Of a stretch of 11,633 nucleotides of DNA, positions 1-7,219 are shown piece after piece. The number at the start of each line of letters is the position of its first letter. Position 1 is the stretch's first letter. The position numbers and the translations under genes are program-made. The notes below the pieces were generated by a model. That model worked only from the letters and a program-made list of their open reading frames with translations. It had not been told where the DNA came from and did no database searches. Origin of the DNA: Nitrospirota bacterium (GTDB taxonomy: Bacteria; Nitrospirota; Nitrospiria; Nitrospirales; UBA8639); assembly GCA_029881175.1 (NCBI GenBank), contig JAOUNC010000047.1, positions 1 through 11,633 on the forward strand. The letters run 5' to 3'.

Positions 1-355
1 CGAAGTGGATCTGAGCTAAAGGGGGATGTATCTCTGCCCTTCTACTCTTTTTGAAAGATCTCACATCCGGACACATCGGGCAAATGTATTTTGCCCCAGG
101 CTTGGACAGCTCCGCTTCCATGGCCTACGTATGCTTTCCAGTCAGATAGCCCTCTGGATCATGGCTGAACCTGAGCCTGGCCCTTCCCTCGAGGCTTGCA
201 GAAGTAGTACATGTTGCTCACAAGCTCGAACTTTCCTGCCGCGGTGAGCGGATCCACCATCATACCGCAGACGGGTCATTTACCTACTCCACCTTGACCA
301 TGCTCAATTCGCGGCGTTTCGGTTTGTCTTCAGGGGAATGAGGTTGATGATTCAT
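1..355 (-). pseudogene. Decayed N-terminus of a heavy-metal (copper-type) P-type ATPase: YHS domain plus metal-binding domain, runs off the left edge
   Basis: Read on the minus strand, an ATG at 355-353 lies 7 bases after AAGGA and opens a His/Lys-rich peptide (MNHQPHSPEDKPKRRELS...) that stops at TAG 286-284. After a one-base loss the next frame reads PVCGMMVDPLTAAGKFE and then MYYFC, which is the YHS domain signature. A second shift leads to RFSHDPEGYLTGKHT, a TAG at 127-125, and then GAKYICPMCPDVR, the signature of the metal-binding domain that follows YHS in many copper-exporting P1B ATPases (usual form YTCPMHPEVR). The expected CPKCGMAL part is not found after it. These matches come in the family order on one strand, so chance is unlikely. 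Two stops, two frameshifts and a lost motif indicate true decay. The ATPase core would lie left of the window. It follows copA and copB on the same strand, fitting an old copper operon. Confidence 0.72.
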
Positions 356-462
356 CGAGCAATCCTTATATGGGTTTGTCATTCCTGAATTAGGATATTT
401 CACATGTTCCTCGACCCTTGGGGATAGGGCAGGGGTGACGGGATGGCCCGCCTGGTTTTAGA

Positions 463-500
463 AAAAAACTATACCACCGATTTCCAGAACGCAGGTATAG
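463..500 (-). terminator. Probable rho-independent terminator of the copAB operon
   Basis: On the minus strand, 15 bases after the copB stop, CTATACC (500-494) and GGTATAG (476-470) form a perfect 7-pair stem with a 17-base loop, followed directly by seven T (469-463). The stem is short and only 3 of 7 pairs are GC, so termination may be partial. Confidence 0.5.
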
Positions 501-514
501 AAGCAGTGCTCTGG

Positions 515-1348
515 TTAGAACCAGGCACGCACACCTACCACGAAACGTATCTGACTTGGATCTCCAGCCTCTTGCCGCACGAGCGAGGCGGTCTCTCCAA
601 TGCTTTTGTCCAGAGAGACTCCCATGTATGGTGCGAATTCTCGCCAGATTTCATAGCGCAGACGAACCCCTCCTTCAATGTTGTTGAGACCCGAACCGGT
701 GGTGAATTTTTTAACTCGTTGTATGGCGGCATTCGTTTCAAAGCGAATTTGAACAATCAATCGCTGACTCAACGAGAAATCTTTCGTGGCCGTGAAGCGT
801 GCCGACACATCGCCGCGGTAGCTGATGAAGAGGGCTGGCTGAATTTCGTAGTGATACGGGACGAGTCCTTGTAACCCGATCACCGCCAGTCCGCGTGTCA
901 CGTTCCGTCCCCGAAAGGATTGTGTTTCGAGGCGACCGCCCATCTGAAAGTCGTAGTATTGCTGAAAGAACCGGCCATAGAGCAGTTGGGAGTCAATGTC
1001 ATAGTCTGCTTTCAATGCCGTATTCCGCTGCCCTTCGCTTTTAAACCACAGTCGATTGTAGTCTCCCCCATACCAGCCTTCGACATCCCACCTGTAATCG
1101 TTTGTGTTTCCTGTACCACCTACCTTGGGACGATATTCAAGGATGTTGGCGAGAAAAAAACTGTAGTGATGCTGATCGTCGACCGGACTGGGCCAGTCCG
1201 GGTGGAGGGATACGTTTGATACGTTGGGTGTCTGTGTTTCTCTATGCGCGGATGGGATTGTTTGACCAAAGACACCTGATACCTGGAGTGCCACGCTCAG
1301 GACACACATCACGAGTCGTGATAGGACAGCTCGAAGAGACGCGCTCAC
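515..1348 (-). CDS. copB: Copper resistance protein B, outer-membrane beta-barrel
   Basis: A 277-residue protein of the CopB family, which sits in the outer membrane and helps sequester or move copper in the periplasm. The GTG start overlaps the copA stop as GTGA, and GAGG lies 7 bases upstream, so translation is probably coupled to copA. Residues 1-29 form a signal peptide: two Arg, a hydrophobic run, and probable cleavage near VFGQ. The early mature part has the family-typical segment HPDWPSPVDDQHHYSFFLAN followed by LEYRP. The rest alternates polar and hydrophobic residues as beta-strands do and ends in Phe (VGVRAWF), the usual C-terminal signal of outer-membrane barrels. The Met/His-rich N-terminal repeats of some CopB proteins are missing, so this is a compact version. 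Partner of the upstream copA. Confidence 0.9.
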   Translation of the reverse strand: MSASLRAVLSRLVMCVLSVALQVSGVFGQTIPSAHRETQTPNVSNVSLHPDWPSPVDDQHHYSFFLANILEYRPKVGGTGNTNDYRWDVEGWYGGDYNRLWFKSEGQRNTALKADYDIDSQLLYGRFFQQYYDFQMGGRLETQSFRGRNVTRGLAVIGLQGLVPYHYEIQPALFISYRGDVSARFTATKDFSLSQRLIVQIRFETNAAIQRVKKFTTGSGLNNIEGGVRLRYEIWREFAPYMGVSLDKSIGETASLVRQEAGDPSQIRFVVGVRAWF

Positions 1349-3219
1349 GCAAGAGCCTCTGGCTCTTTGCCGGTTACCTCAACGATGCGGAACATTCCCG
1401 CTTCCATATGAAGGAGCAGATGGCAATGAAAGGCCCAACGTCCGGGAGCGTCCGCCGTGATGGCAACGGAAACCCGCTCGGCTGGTTTGACGATGACCGT
1501 GTGTTTGCGGGGCAGGTAGTCACCCGTTCCATTCTCAAGGTGCATCCACATCCCGTGCAAGTGCAGGGGATGCTCCATCATTGTGTCGTTCACAAAGGTC
1601 AAGCGCAGGCGCTCGCCGTAACGAAAATGTATTGGCTCTTTGGTTTCTGAATACTTCTTGCCGTCGAACGACCACATATAACGGATCATATGGCCTGTGA
1701 GATGAAGTTCGATTTCCCGCTCAGGCTCTCGTTGGTCGGGATCGGGTGTTAGACTTTTTAAGTCGGCGTAGACCAGCACCCGTGTCCCTGTATTCTCCAG
1801 TCCAACGCCAGGCTCATCCAGGCGTTGACGCGAATACTCGGCGACGGATTGGTTGCCGGAACCATGATGGCCGGGAGCATGACGAACAGGAGTGCTGCCG
1901 GGAATTTTCGCTTGGCGCGGATCTTCCGTTGCGATGCCTGACACGTCGTGCATGACAGGAATGTTTTCCGTGGCGGGTTTTCCGGGGACGTTCATTTCCG
2001 GGTGGATCGAGTGTGCGCCGTCATGATGATCGGGATTGTTCGTGTCGGCCATGTTCATGCCGTCCATGTGCATGCCCATGTCAGCCATGGTCCGGAGCGG
2101 TCTTGGACGACGGTCTGGGAGTGGTGCGGTCATTCCTTCGCGCGGAGCCAGTGTGCCGCGCGCATAGCCGCTTCGATCCATCGTCTCTGCAAAGATCGTA
2201 TACGCGCGATCTCCGGAAGGTTCGACAATTACATCATAGGTTTCCGCCGGTCCGATACGAAGCTCGTCCACCATTACCGGTTGCACATATTGCCCGTCCG
2301 CTTGAACAACCGTCATCTTGAGGCCCGGTATACGCACGTCATAGAAGGTCATGGCCGCTGCCGCAATGAAGCGCAGGCGGACCCGGTCGTATGGACGAAA
2401 AAGCCCCGTCCAATTTTGTTCGGGTGTCAAGCCGTTCATCAGATAGGTATAGGTGTACCCGGTGACGTCGGCGAAGTCCGTTGGATCCATCCGCATCCGG
2501 TCCCACATCAGGTAGTTCTGTAGTGCGGCCCACAATCCCATTCGGGCTACGTCAGCAAAGAACTCGGGGGCCGCGCGTTTCTGGAAGTTATAGTAATCAC
2601 TTTGTTTTTTGAGATTGGCGAAGACCGATTCCGGCGAATCGAAGGTCCAATCCGAAAGCACCACGACATAATCCCGATCAAAGTGAAAGGGCTCTGGCTC
2701 AATCGGGTCGATGATGAGCGGTCCGTAGACGCCAGATTGCTCCTGCAAGCCGGAATGGCTATGGTACCAATATGTTCCGCTTTGGCGAATCGGGTAGTGG
2801 TAGGTGAAGGTCGAGGCCGGCTTGATACCTCCGAAGCTGACGCCGGGCACGCCGTCCATGTCTGGTGGAAGAATTATTCCGTGCCAGTGAATGGAGGTAT
2901 CCTCTTGCAACCGGTTAGTGACGTTGAGGGTGACGGTGTCACCTTCTTGGAGGTGAATTAAGGGGCCAGGTAGGGTGCCGTTGATGGTTTTTGCTGTCCC
3001 GGTTAACGCTCCGATTCGAAACGGAGTCTCGTCGATCATCAAATGAATGGTCTCTCCGCTTACCTCTAAAGTGGAGGGTGCCACTATCGTCGTGGCGTTT
3101 GCCCAGACATAGGAAGGGATAAGGCGGGCCATAGCGGCCATTAGCCCCAGCGCTCCGACCCCTTGCAACAAGGCACGTCGGGTTATCCTGTTGTGTGGAT
3201 TGTCCATAGAGCCGCTCAT
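1345..3219 (-). CDS. copA: CopA-type multicopper oxidase, Tat-exported, periplasmic copper resistance
   Basis: A 624-residue multicopper oxidase of the copper-resistance CopA/PcoA family (periplasmic oxidase, not the ATPase of the same name). Residues 11-40 form a twin-arginine signal (RITRRALLQG, then a hydrophobic stretch ending near VWANA), so it is exported folded. All four copper motifs are intact: HWHG at 111-114, YHSH at 152-155, HPLHLHG at 550-556, and H598-C599-H600 with H604 and Met609 as type 1 axial ligand. Residues 378-410 form a Met/His-rich insert (MGMHMDGMNM), typical of the family and probably Cu(I)-binding. Family role: oxidation and storage of periplasmic Cu(I). The ATG start has only a weak upstream ribosome binding site. 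First gene of the operon, overlapping copB by 4 bases. Confidence 0.95.
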   Translation of the reverse strand: MSGSMDNPHNRITRRALLQGVGALGLMAAMARLIPSYVWANATTIVAPSTLEVSGETIHLMIDETPFRIGALTGTAKTINGTLPGPLIHLQEGDTVTLNVTNRLQEDTSIHWHGIILPPDMDGVPGVSFGGIKPASTFTYHYPIRQSGTYWYHSHSGLQEQSGVYGPLIIDPIEPEPFHFDRDYVVVLSDWTFDSPESVFANLKKQSDYYNFQKRAAPEFFADVARMGLWAALQNYLMWDRMRMDPTDFADVTGYTYTYLMNGLTPEQNWTGLFRPYDRVRLRFIAAAAMTFYDVRIPGLKMTVVQADGQYVQPVMVDELRIGPAETYDVIVEPSGDRAYTIFAETMDRSGYARGTLAPREGMTAPLPDRRPRPLRTMADMGMHMDGMNMADTNNPDHHDGAHSIHPEMNVPGKPATENIPVMHDVSGIATEDPRQAKIPGSTPVRHAPGHHGSGNQSVAEYSRQRLDEPGVGLENTGTRVLVYADLKSLTPDPDQREPEREIELHLTGHMIRYMWSFDGKKYSETKEPIHFRYGERLRLTFVNDTMMEHPLHLHGMWMHLENGTGDYLPRKHTVIVKPAERVSVAITADAPGRWAFHCHLLLHMEAGMFRIVEVTGKEPEALA

Positions 3220-3363
3220 TTTTTATCGCTCATCCATTTTGAGCTTACAAAACTCATTGGGGCGGTGCGAATCACCGGAGGTGAGATTGCCAAGAACGGC
3301 TGGTCGATTCTTGATGAGTCTTTTGGCACATCGCGTGTTGGATTGTAGTAGCTGAGCCCTATC

Positions 3364-3369
3364 ATTATA
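3364..3369 (-). promoter_or_regulatory. Candidate -10 box for copAB
   Basis: The minus strand has a perfect TATAAT at 3369-3364, about 145 bases before the copA start. No good -35 hexamer sits at the usual distance, which suits an activator-dependent promoter. The leader to copA would be about 135 bases long. Confidence 0.35.
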
Positions 3370-3396
3370 GGAATTGGCGCCAGGTTGAAGCGAGGG

Positions 3397-3408
3397 TTCT
3401 CCCGAGAA
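3397..3408. promoter_or_regulatory. Short dyad upstream of the candidate copA -10 box
   Basis: TTCTC-CC-GAGAA is a perfect 5+5 inverted repeat centred about 36 bases upstream of the candidate TATAAT, where an activator could bind. It does not match an operator I can name. It is short enough to occur by chance. Confidence 0.2.
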
Positions 3409-3513
3409 TTTTACGACGTTTCTCCTCATCAAAATTGCTCATCACACCAATCCATTCGTCTTTTCTTCCCGAATCCCAATTTGCATCACCGCCCTATTCC
3501 ATGTGTTGCGAAA

Positions 3514-3529
3514 TGCCACAAACGTGGCA
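3514..3529. promoter_or_regulatory. Inverted repeat TGCCAC-N4-GTGGCA upstream of the PH-domain gene
   Basis: TGCCACAAACGTGGCA has perfect 6-base arms and lies 122 bases before the likely start of the PH-domain gene, in the divergent region shared with copA. No T tract follows, so an operator is likelier than a terminator. The rest of the 3220-3650 region shows no gene I can support. Confidence 0.3.
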
Positions 3530-3650
3530 CGCTCCGGTTGTTGGTTTACGCAAAACACTAAGGAATCAATGCAAAAAGAGGATGGTACCGAATTTGTATT
3601 ACCTTAGTAGAAAGGACAATTTTGTGAACATCTACAGTTCGGAGGGAGAC

Positions 3651-4118
3651 GTGACTGATCAAGGTGAATCTGAGCGTATCCTGTGGGAAGCGTATCCCTC
3701 TTGGGGCCAGTTCAGTTGGCTGTTTTTTTTGAGTCTCTGGATAGCCTTAAGGGGACTTGTTTTTATTCGTGTCGGCGTACCTGGCTGGGAGGTTTGGATG
3801 GTTGGAGCAGGTTTTTTGCTTGTGGTGGCAGTAGGCCTTCGGTATTGGGCAAAATATGTCCTCACCTCACGGCACGTTATCATTCGGAATGGATATTCCG
3901 GCAAAACGATGAGATGTGTCAGTTACGATGTGATTGATGCAGTTGAACTCGTACAAGGGCCTTTCGCCAGGTTTTTGAGAATAGGTACTGTGGTTCTTCG
4001 TTGTCATGATTCGAATCCGACTCTGCGATTTCGTGGGGTCAAAGCTCCAGAGGTGGTCGAGACAAAGTTGCGGGCGCTTCTGCCTGCCTCTTCTCCTGTC
4101 TTTAGCTCGTCTCTTTGA
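3651..4118 (+). CDS. Membrane protein with bacterial PH-like domain
   Basis: A 155-residue protein from the GTG at 3651, chosen because GGAGG lies 5 bases upstream and because the family pattern begins right there (GESERILWEAYPSW). GTG 3624 (AGGA 7 bases upstream, nine residues longer) is an alternative; a longer TTG start at 3435 would add a tail unlike the family. Residues about 20-40 and 47-66 are two membrane helices. The segment from about 68 to 145 (YVLTSRHVIIRNGY, VSYDVIDAVELVQG, RFLRIGTVVLR) matches the small bacterial PH-like (YdbS/bPH2-type) domain: a strand pair, the I..V...QG.F.R..GIG-like turn, then a final helix. Function is unknown. It ends 48 bases before the cytochrome b-like gene, so it probably shares its transcript. 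Confidence 0.72.
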   Translation: MTDQGESERILWEAYPSWGQFSWLFFLSLWIALRGLVFIRVGVPGWEVWMVGAGFLLVVAVGLRYWAKYVLTSRHVIIRNGYSGKTMRCVSYDVIDAVELVQGPFARFLRIGTVVLRCHDSNPTLRFRGVKAPEVVETKLRALLPASSPVFSSSL

Positions 4119-4165
4119 TTCCAGGATGGACATGTAGCTCAGCGCTGCAACGATTCTTCAACCTG

Positions 4166-4750
4166 ATGCCGACTCTTTCCCGTCGTACAACTCTTATCAT
4201 TGCTCTTGCGTGTCTTACCATAGGCAGTGCCTTCCTTCTTGAGTATTTTTTGACGACGACACCGAGCCGGCCATTCGGCCATACTCAAATGGCTCACCTC
4301 ATTGGGTGGGTTGGTCTAGGCATCATTGGATTGACGTTTGTCTATCCATGGAAACGGTGGCGGCATCCAAATCAGGTTTGGCCCAAACGTTGGTTTCAGG
4401 TGCATATGGTGGCTGGGGTTCTCGGCCCTTTGGTGATTTTTGTTCATGCGGGTGCGCATTTTCATGCGTGGGCGCCGATTCTGGCTTTAATCACCATGGT
4501 TCTGGTGGTGGTCAGTGGCCTTGTCGGACAGGCGTTGCATTATTGGGTTTTTCAATTGCTGTATGAGCGTCGGCATCAACAGGATTTTGAAGGTCTATCG
4601 GAAGAAGGGATTGAGGCTCATTTACATGATTTGGCATTACAAGAAAAAGCATTGCGATGGTGGAAATGCCTTCATGGTCCTTTAACATGGTCGTTTGTGG
4701 CCTTCGTCTTGCTCCATATCGGTGGCGCATTATTTTTTGGAGGCATGTAA
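4166..4750 (+). CDS. Five-helix membrane protein, probable di-haem b-type cytochrome
   Basis: 194 residues from ATG 4166. A TTG at 4115 that overlaps the previous stop (TTGA) would add 17 polar residues; neither start has a good ribosome binding site, so the start is uncertain. Membrane helices lie near residues 8-30, 41-61, 78-98, 102-125 and 171-192. Helix 3 carries His80 and His94 and the last helix carries His170 and His184, both exactly 14 apart. This is the histidine spacing that holds two stacked haems in four-helix b cytochromes. Gly84 and Gly87 lie between the first pair. A cytosolic loop rich in charged residues (about 133-165) joins helices 4 and 5. The stop codon touches the ATG of the five-haem cytochrome c (TAAATG), so the two are probably made together, and this protein likely passes electrons from quinol to it. 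The haem call is inferred from spacing. Confidence 0.65.
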   Translation: MPTLSRRTTLIIALACLTIGSAFLLEYFLTTTPSRPFGHTQMAHLIGWVGLGIIGLTFVYPWKRWRHPNQVWPKRWFQVHMVAGVLGPLVIFVHAGAHFHAWAPILALITMVLVVVSGLVGQALHYWVFQLLYERRHQQDFEGLSEEGIEAHLHDLALQEKALRWWKCLHGPLTWSFVAFVLLHIGGALFFGGM

Positions 4751-5338
4751 ATGATTGGGTGTCTACGGCCATGGGTGGCGCCATTAATTTGGGGCATTAC
4801 TGCCCTGTTGATTGGGACGGTCGTCTGGTTGTCCCCATACTATCCCGAAGCTCTTTGGGCTCCTGGGCATCTCAGTCGGTCTCATACGGATGTGACGTCA
4901 TGTGGTTCGTGTCATGAACCGTTTCGGGGCCCGACCCCTCAGCAATGCCTATCCTGTCATTCCAGCCAGAAGTTTGCTGCGCGCTCTGAACCCGATGTGG
5001 CCAGTTTTCATGCCGACATTATTCAAAAGGCCCAATCCTGTTTGACCTGTCACGTCGAACATCAAGGTGTCCTGGCTGCCATTACGACTGGGCTGTTGAA
5101 TAATCCTCATGGAGAATTTATTTTTCGTGCCACCGCCGCGACGTCCTGCTCGGATTGTCATATGATGGAGTCAGGCGATGGGGGAAATAGAATGAGTCTG
5201 CTCTCGAATTCCATGGTTAGTCATATTATTGAAGAAGGTGAGGGGGCGCATCGGATTGGCCATTTTGCGAAATGTCTCAATTGTCACCGTGGAGGTCAGC
5301 TGGACGTAGAGGATGATGATGAACATGAGGATGATTAG
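4751..5338 (+). CDS. Membrane-anchored pentahaem cytochrome c
   Basis: 195 residues with five CxxCH haem c sites at 51-55, 66-70, 97-101, 133-137 and 175-179. Residues 11-29 form one hydrophobic helix with no clear cleavage site, so the protein is probably anchored with its haems in the periplasm. Additional His residues (45, 87, 104, 158, 167, 171) could be distal haem ligands. The C-terminus is a strongly acidic tail (DVEDDDEHEDD), possibly a docking surface. The ATG follows the previous stop directly and has GGAGG 7 bases upstream, so the gene is firmly coupled to the cytochrome b-like gene. It resembles the small multihaem class (cytochrome c3/NapC-NirT style), but I cannot place it in a named family. 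Likely role: electron carrier between the quinone pool and a periplasmic acceptor. Confidence 0.85.
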   Translation: MIGCLRPWVAPLIWGITALLIGTVVWLSPYYPEALWAPGHLSRSHTDVTSCGSCHEPFRGPTPQQCLSCHSSQKFAARSEPDVASFHADIIQKAQSCLTCHVEHQGVLAAITTGLLNNPHGEFIFRATAATSCSDCHMMESGDGGNRMSLLSNSMVSHIIEEGEGAHRIGHFAKCLNCHRGGQLDVEDDDEHEDD

Positions 5339-5606
5339 TCTGTTGAGGGGGTGAGGTTGTCAAAATATCTGGGTATGACTGAGGGTGCCATGCTTCAGAC
5401 CTTATTGGAAAAACATTCGCCTCAACCTGGACACGATTGAGATGGGACAAATGAAAGAGCTAATCCAATCGGCTGATGCATTGAAAATCCCACTCACTCA
5501 AGAAATAAGAAATTTCAGTGGAAGGTTGCTGTAGCTCATCTATGGTGAAGTGGTGTAAAAAAAATATTTCGTGACTGGAACTCCCTCAAACAGAAGGAAT
5601 TATTTT
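5339..5606 (+). other. Intergenic region with no supported gene
   Basis: Between the cytochrome c and stress-protein genes. A 30-codon frame at 5442-5534 (MGQMKELIQSADALKIPLTQ...) can be read as one helix-like stretch and stays open upstream to about 5382, but it has no ribosome binding site and no family I recognise. An A-rich run (5557-5564) and AAGGA (5594-5598) precede the next gene. No clear terminator was seen after the cytochrome. Confidence 0.4.
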
Positions 5607-6536
5607 ATGCGAATGTTATTAGCCATTGATCAATCCAAAGATTCCAAGGCTGCAATTACTTTGCTGCAAAAAATGCAGTGGCCTGCCGGGTCAACCTTGA
5701 TATTGCTGCATGTCACGACCATAGATGACAGGCCTGTGCCAACGGAGTCGAGTCGATTGTCTAGAAAGAAATCAGGCGATGCTGAGGAACCTTTAGCCCG
5801 AGTGCAGTCAGAGCTTCAACGACTGGAACAATTGCTGGGATCGGACACGTTGCAGGTTCAATCGATGGTCGTGAACGGGGTTCCGGGGCAGGAAATTTTG
5901 AATGCCATTCAGAAAAAGAAGATTGATGTGGTGGCCCTTGGTTCCAGAGGGCTCTCTCGAATTTCTGGTTTGCTGATGGGTAGCGTGAGTGAATGGGTCT
6001 TGAATGATGCTCTATGTTCGGTCCTTATTGGACGACCAACGGCACGGAGAGGGAAATCGTCAAACACCCTCAATGTGTTGCTTGCGACCGATGGATCACC
6101 CGATGCCTGGAAAGCCGTGGATATTCTCAAAGAATTGGGACTTCCCCCCGAGTCTACCATAACATTGCTTCATGTGATCAAAAAACATATGTATGAAACC
6201 GCACAATGTGTGGATCGTGCCGGAAAAAGTCAGGCGGAATTTTCAAAATTGGCCAAGGATCTGTGTCGGGATCGTGATTCAGCCGGTGTGCGCCTTCTGA
6301 AGGCCACTCGAGATGCCCTGGGTTCTCTTTCACTCACTATTCAGGAACGCGTGGCTTTGGGACATGAAACAGAGGAAATCCTGAAGGCGGCCCGGCAACA
6401 AACAGCCGACTTGATACTCATGGGTTCAAGGGGAAAGACTGGTCTGAGGCGATTTCTGATGGGAGGTGTGGCGCGTACGGTTAGTCGACATGCTCCTTGT
6501 TCGGTACTCGTCGTGCGAGCTCCGAAGAAAACGTAG
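5607..6536 (+). CDS. Tandem universal stress protein (two UspA domains)
   Basis: 309 residues from ATG 5607, picked because AAGGA lies 8 bases upstream and the UspA fold begins at once (MRMLLAIDQSKDS); a GTG at 5571 would add 12 unneeded residues. Two UspA domains are joined: about 1-150 and 155-309. Each ends in the nucleotide-binding loop. The first is GSRGLSRISGLLMGS (G-2X-G-9X-G-S, the ATP-binding type). The second is GSRGKTGLRRFLMGG, where the last position is Gly rather than Ser/Thr. Both continue into the family's closing strand (CSVLIGRP, CSVLVVRAP). Cytosolic; family members help cells withstand energy and oxidant stress, but the specific role here is unknown. It stands alone between the cytochrome operon and the regulators. 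Confidence 0.93.
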   Translation: MRMLLAIDQSKDSKAAITLLQKMQWPAGSTLILLHVTTIDDRPVPTESSRLSRKKSGDAEEPLARVQSELQRLEQLLGSDTLQVQSMVVNGVPGQEILNAIQKKKIDVVALGSRGLSRISGLLMGSVSEWVLNDALCSVLIGRPTARRGKSSNTLNVLLATDGSPDAWKAVDILKELGLPPESTITLLHVIKKHMYETAQCVDRAGKSQAEFSKLAKDLCRDRDSAGVRLLKATRDALGSLSLTIQERVALGHETEEILKAARQQTADLILMGSRGKTGLRRFLMGGVARTVSRHAPCSVLVVRAPKKT

Positions 6537-6556
6537 AGACGTTGAGGGTGTTTCTG

Positions 6557-6611
6557 AAATGTAACTACTACATTTTCTGTGGAGTAATTCCACACTGTTG
6601 TTTCGTTTTTT
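6557..6611 (+). terminator. Two tandem hairpins with T tract after the stress protein
   Basis: AAATGTA-ACTAC-TACATTT (6557-6575) and TGTGGA-GTAAT-TCCACA (6578-6594) are two adjacent perfect hairpins, followed by a T-rich stretch ending in six T (6606-6611). The T run begins about 11 bases after the second stem, a little far, so strength is uncertain. It separates the stress-protein gene from the regulatory genes. Confidence 0.5.
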
Positions 6612-6754
6612 AGTGTTTCTCATCCCCAAATAGGGACAAATTTGCGTAATTTCTGGTCAATAGCGAGGTCTAGATTTTGCTGTGATTCATAGTCAAGGTG
6701 TTCTGGGTTTTCTTGAACGCAATCGATGATGTTTGAGAGGGAAGAAGAAGGACG

Positions 6755-7180
6755 ATGAAGCAAGTTCTGGTTCATGGGCAGGCTGGGGAAGAGGCTTGTA
6801 CCATTATGGTGGTGGATCAAGATAAGGCCATGAGGGCGGTTTTGGTTGATGCACTCCAGGAAAAGGGATGTCGGGTGCTGGAATCCCAGGATGGGAAGGG
6901 GGCATTGAATACACTTCGGACGGTCTCCCCACGGATTATCGTCACGGATTTGAAAATTCCTGACGGAGGCTATCCGTATTTGCGGCTTCTGAAAGCCTCA
7001 GCTCCACAGAGTTGCATTGTGGTGATAACGGCCTATGTTGATAGCCAATCCAAAGCGAAGGCGCTTGAATGTGGCGCGCAAGGATATTTTGAGAAACCCC
7101 TTCATCTGAAGGAGTTGAAAACCTGGATTTGCCAAATGTGTATGGTCAATCCATGTGGGAATATGATGGAATATTATTAA
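6755..7180 (+). CDS. Stand-alone response regulator receiver protein with Cys-rich tail
   Basis: 141 residues, a single receiver domain with no output domain. The phosphorylation site is Asp65 (IIVTDLKIPDGG), with Thr92 (VVITAY) and Lys114 (YFEKP) in their conserved places. The acidic pocket reads VVDQD (Asp21-Gln22-Asp23): the second acidic residue of the usual DD pair is Gln, which may weaken magnesium binding or change phosphorylation. The tail holds Cys126, Cys129 and Cys134 (CQMC....C), unusual for a receiver. The ATG start is kept because the first strand (TIMVVD) needs residues before Met18. AAGGA lies only 2 bases upstream, so the ribosome site is poor. The sigma-54 activator begins 39 bases downstream and lacks a receiver of its own, so the two may be halves of one NtrC-like system. 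No histidine kinase is in the window. Confidence 0.88.
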   Translation: MKQVLVHGQAGEEACTIMVVDQDKAMRAVLVDALQEKGCRVLESQDGKGALNTLRTVSPRIIVTDLKIPDGGYPYLRLLKASAPQSCIVVITAYVDSQSKAKALECGAQGYFEKPLHLKELKTWICQMCMVNPCGNMMEYY

Positions 7181-7219
7181 ATAATTAGATATTATCAGGG
7201 AAAAGGAGAAGGAGTGACG

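Noticed and set aside
26..247. Plus-strand 73-codon open frame near the left edge
   Set aside because: No ribosome site or family. The opposite strand carries the YHS and metal-binding signatures of the decayed ATPase, which explains the region better.
511..524. CTGGTT-AG-AACCAG dyad at the copB stop as a terminator
   Set aside because: A 2-base loop is too small for a hairpin and no T tract follows; the hairpin with seven T at 463-500 is a better candidate.
443..874. Plus-strand 143-codon open frame
   Set aside because: Antisense to copB, which has a signal peptide, family motifs and operon coupling.
1948..2523. Plus-strand 191-codon His-rich open frame
   Set aside because: Antisense shadow of copA; its His-rich run mirrors the codons of the Met/His-rich insert.
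3525..3540. TGGCACGCTCCGGTTG as a second sigma-54 promoter upstream of the PH gene
   Set aside because: The -12 part lacks the required GC at the right distance (GGTTG instead of TTGCA), and the TGGCAC is one arm of a dyad.
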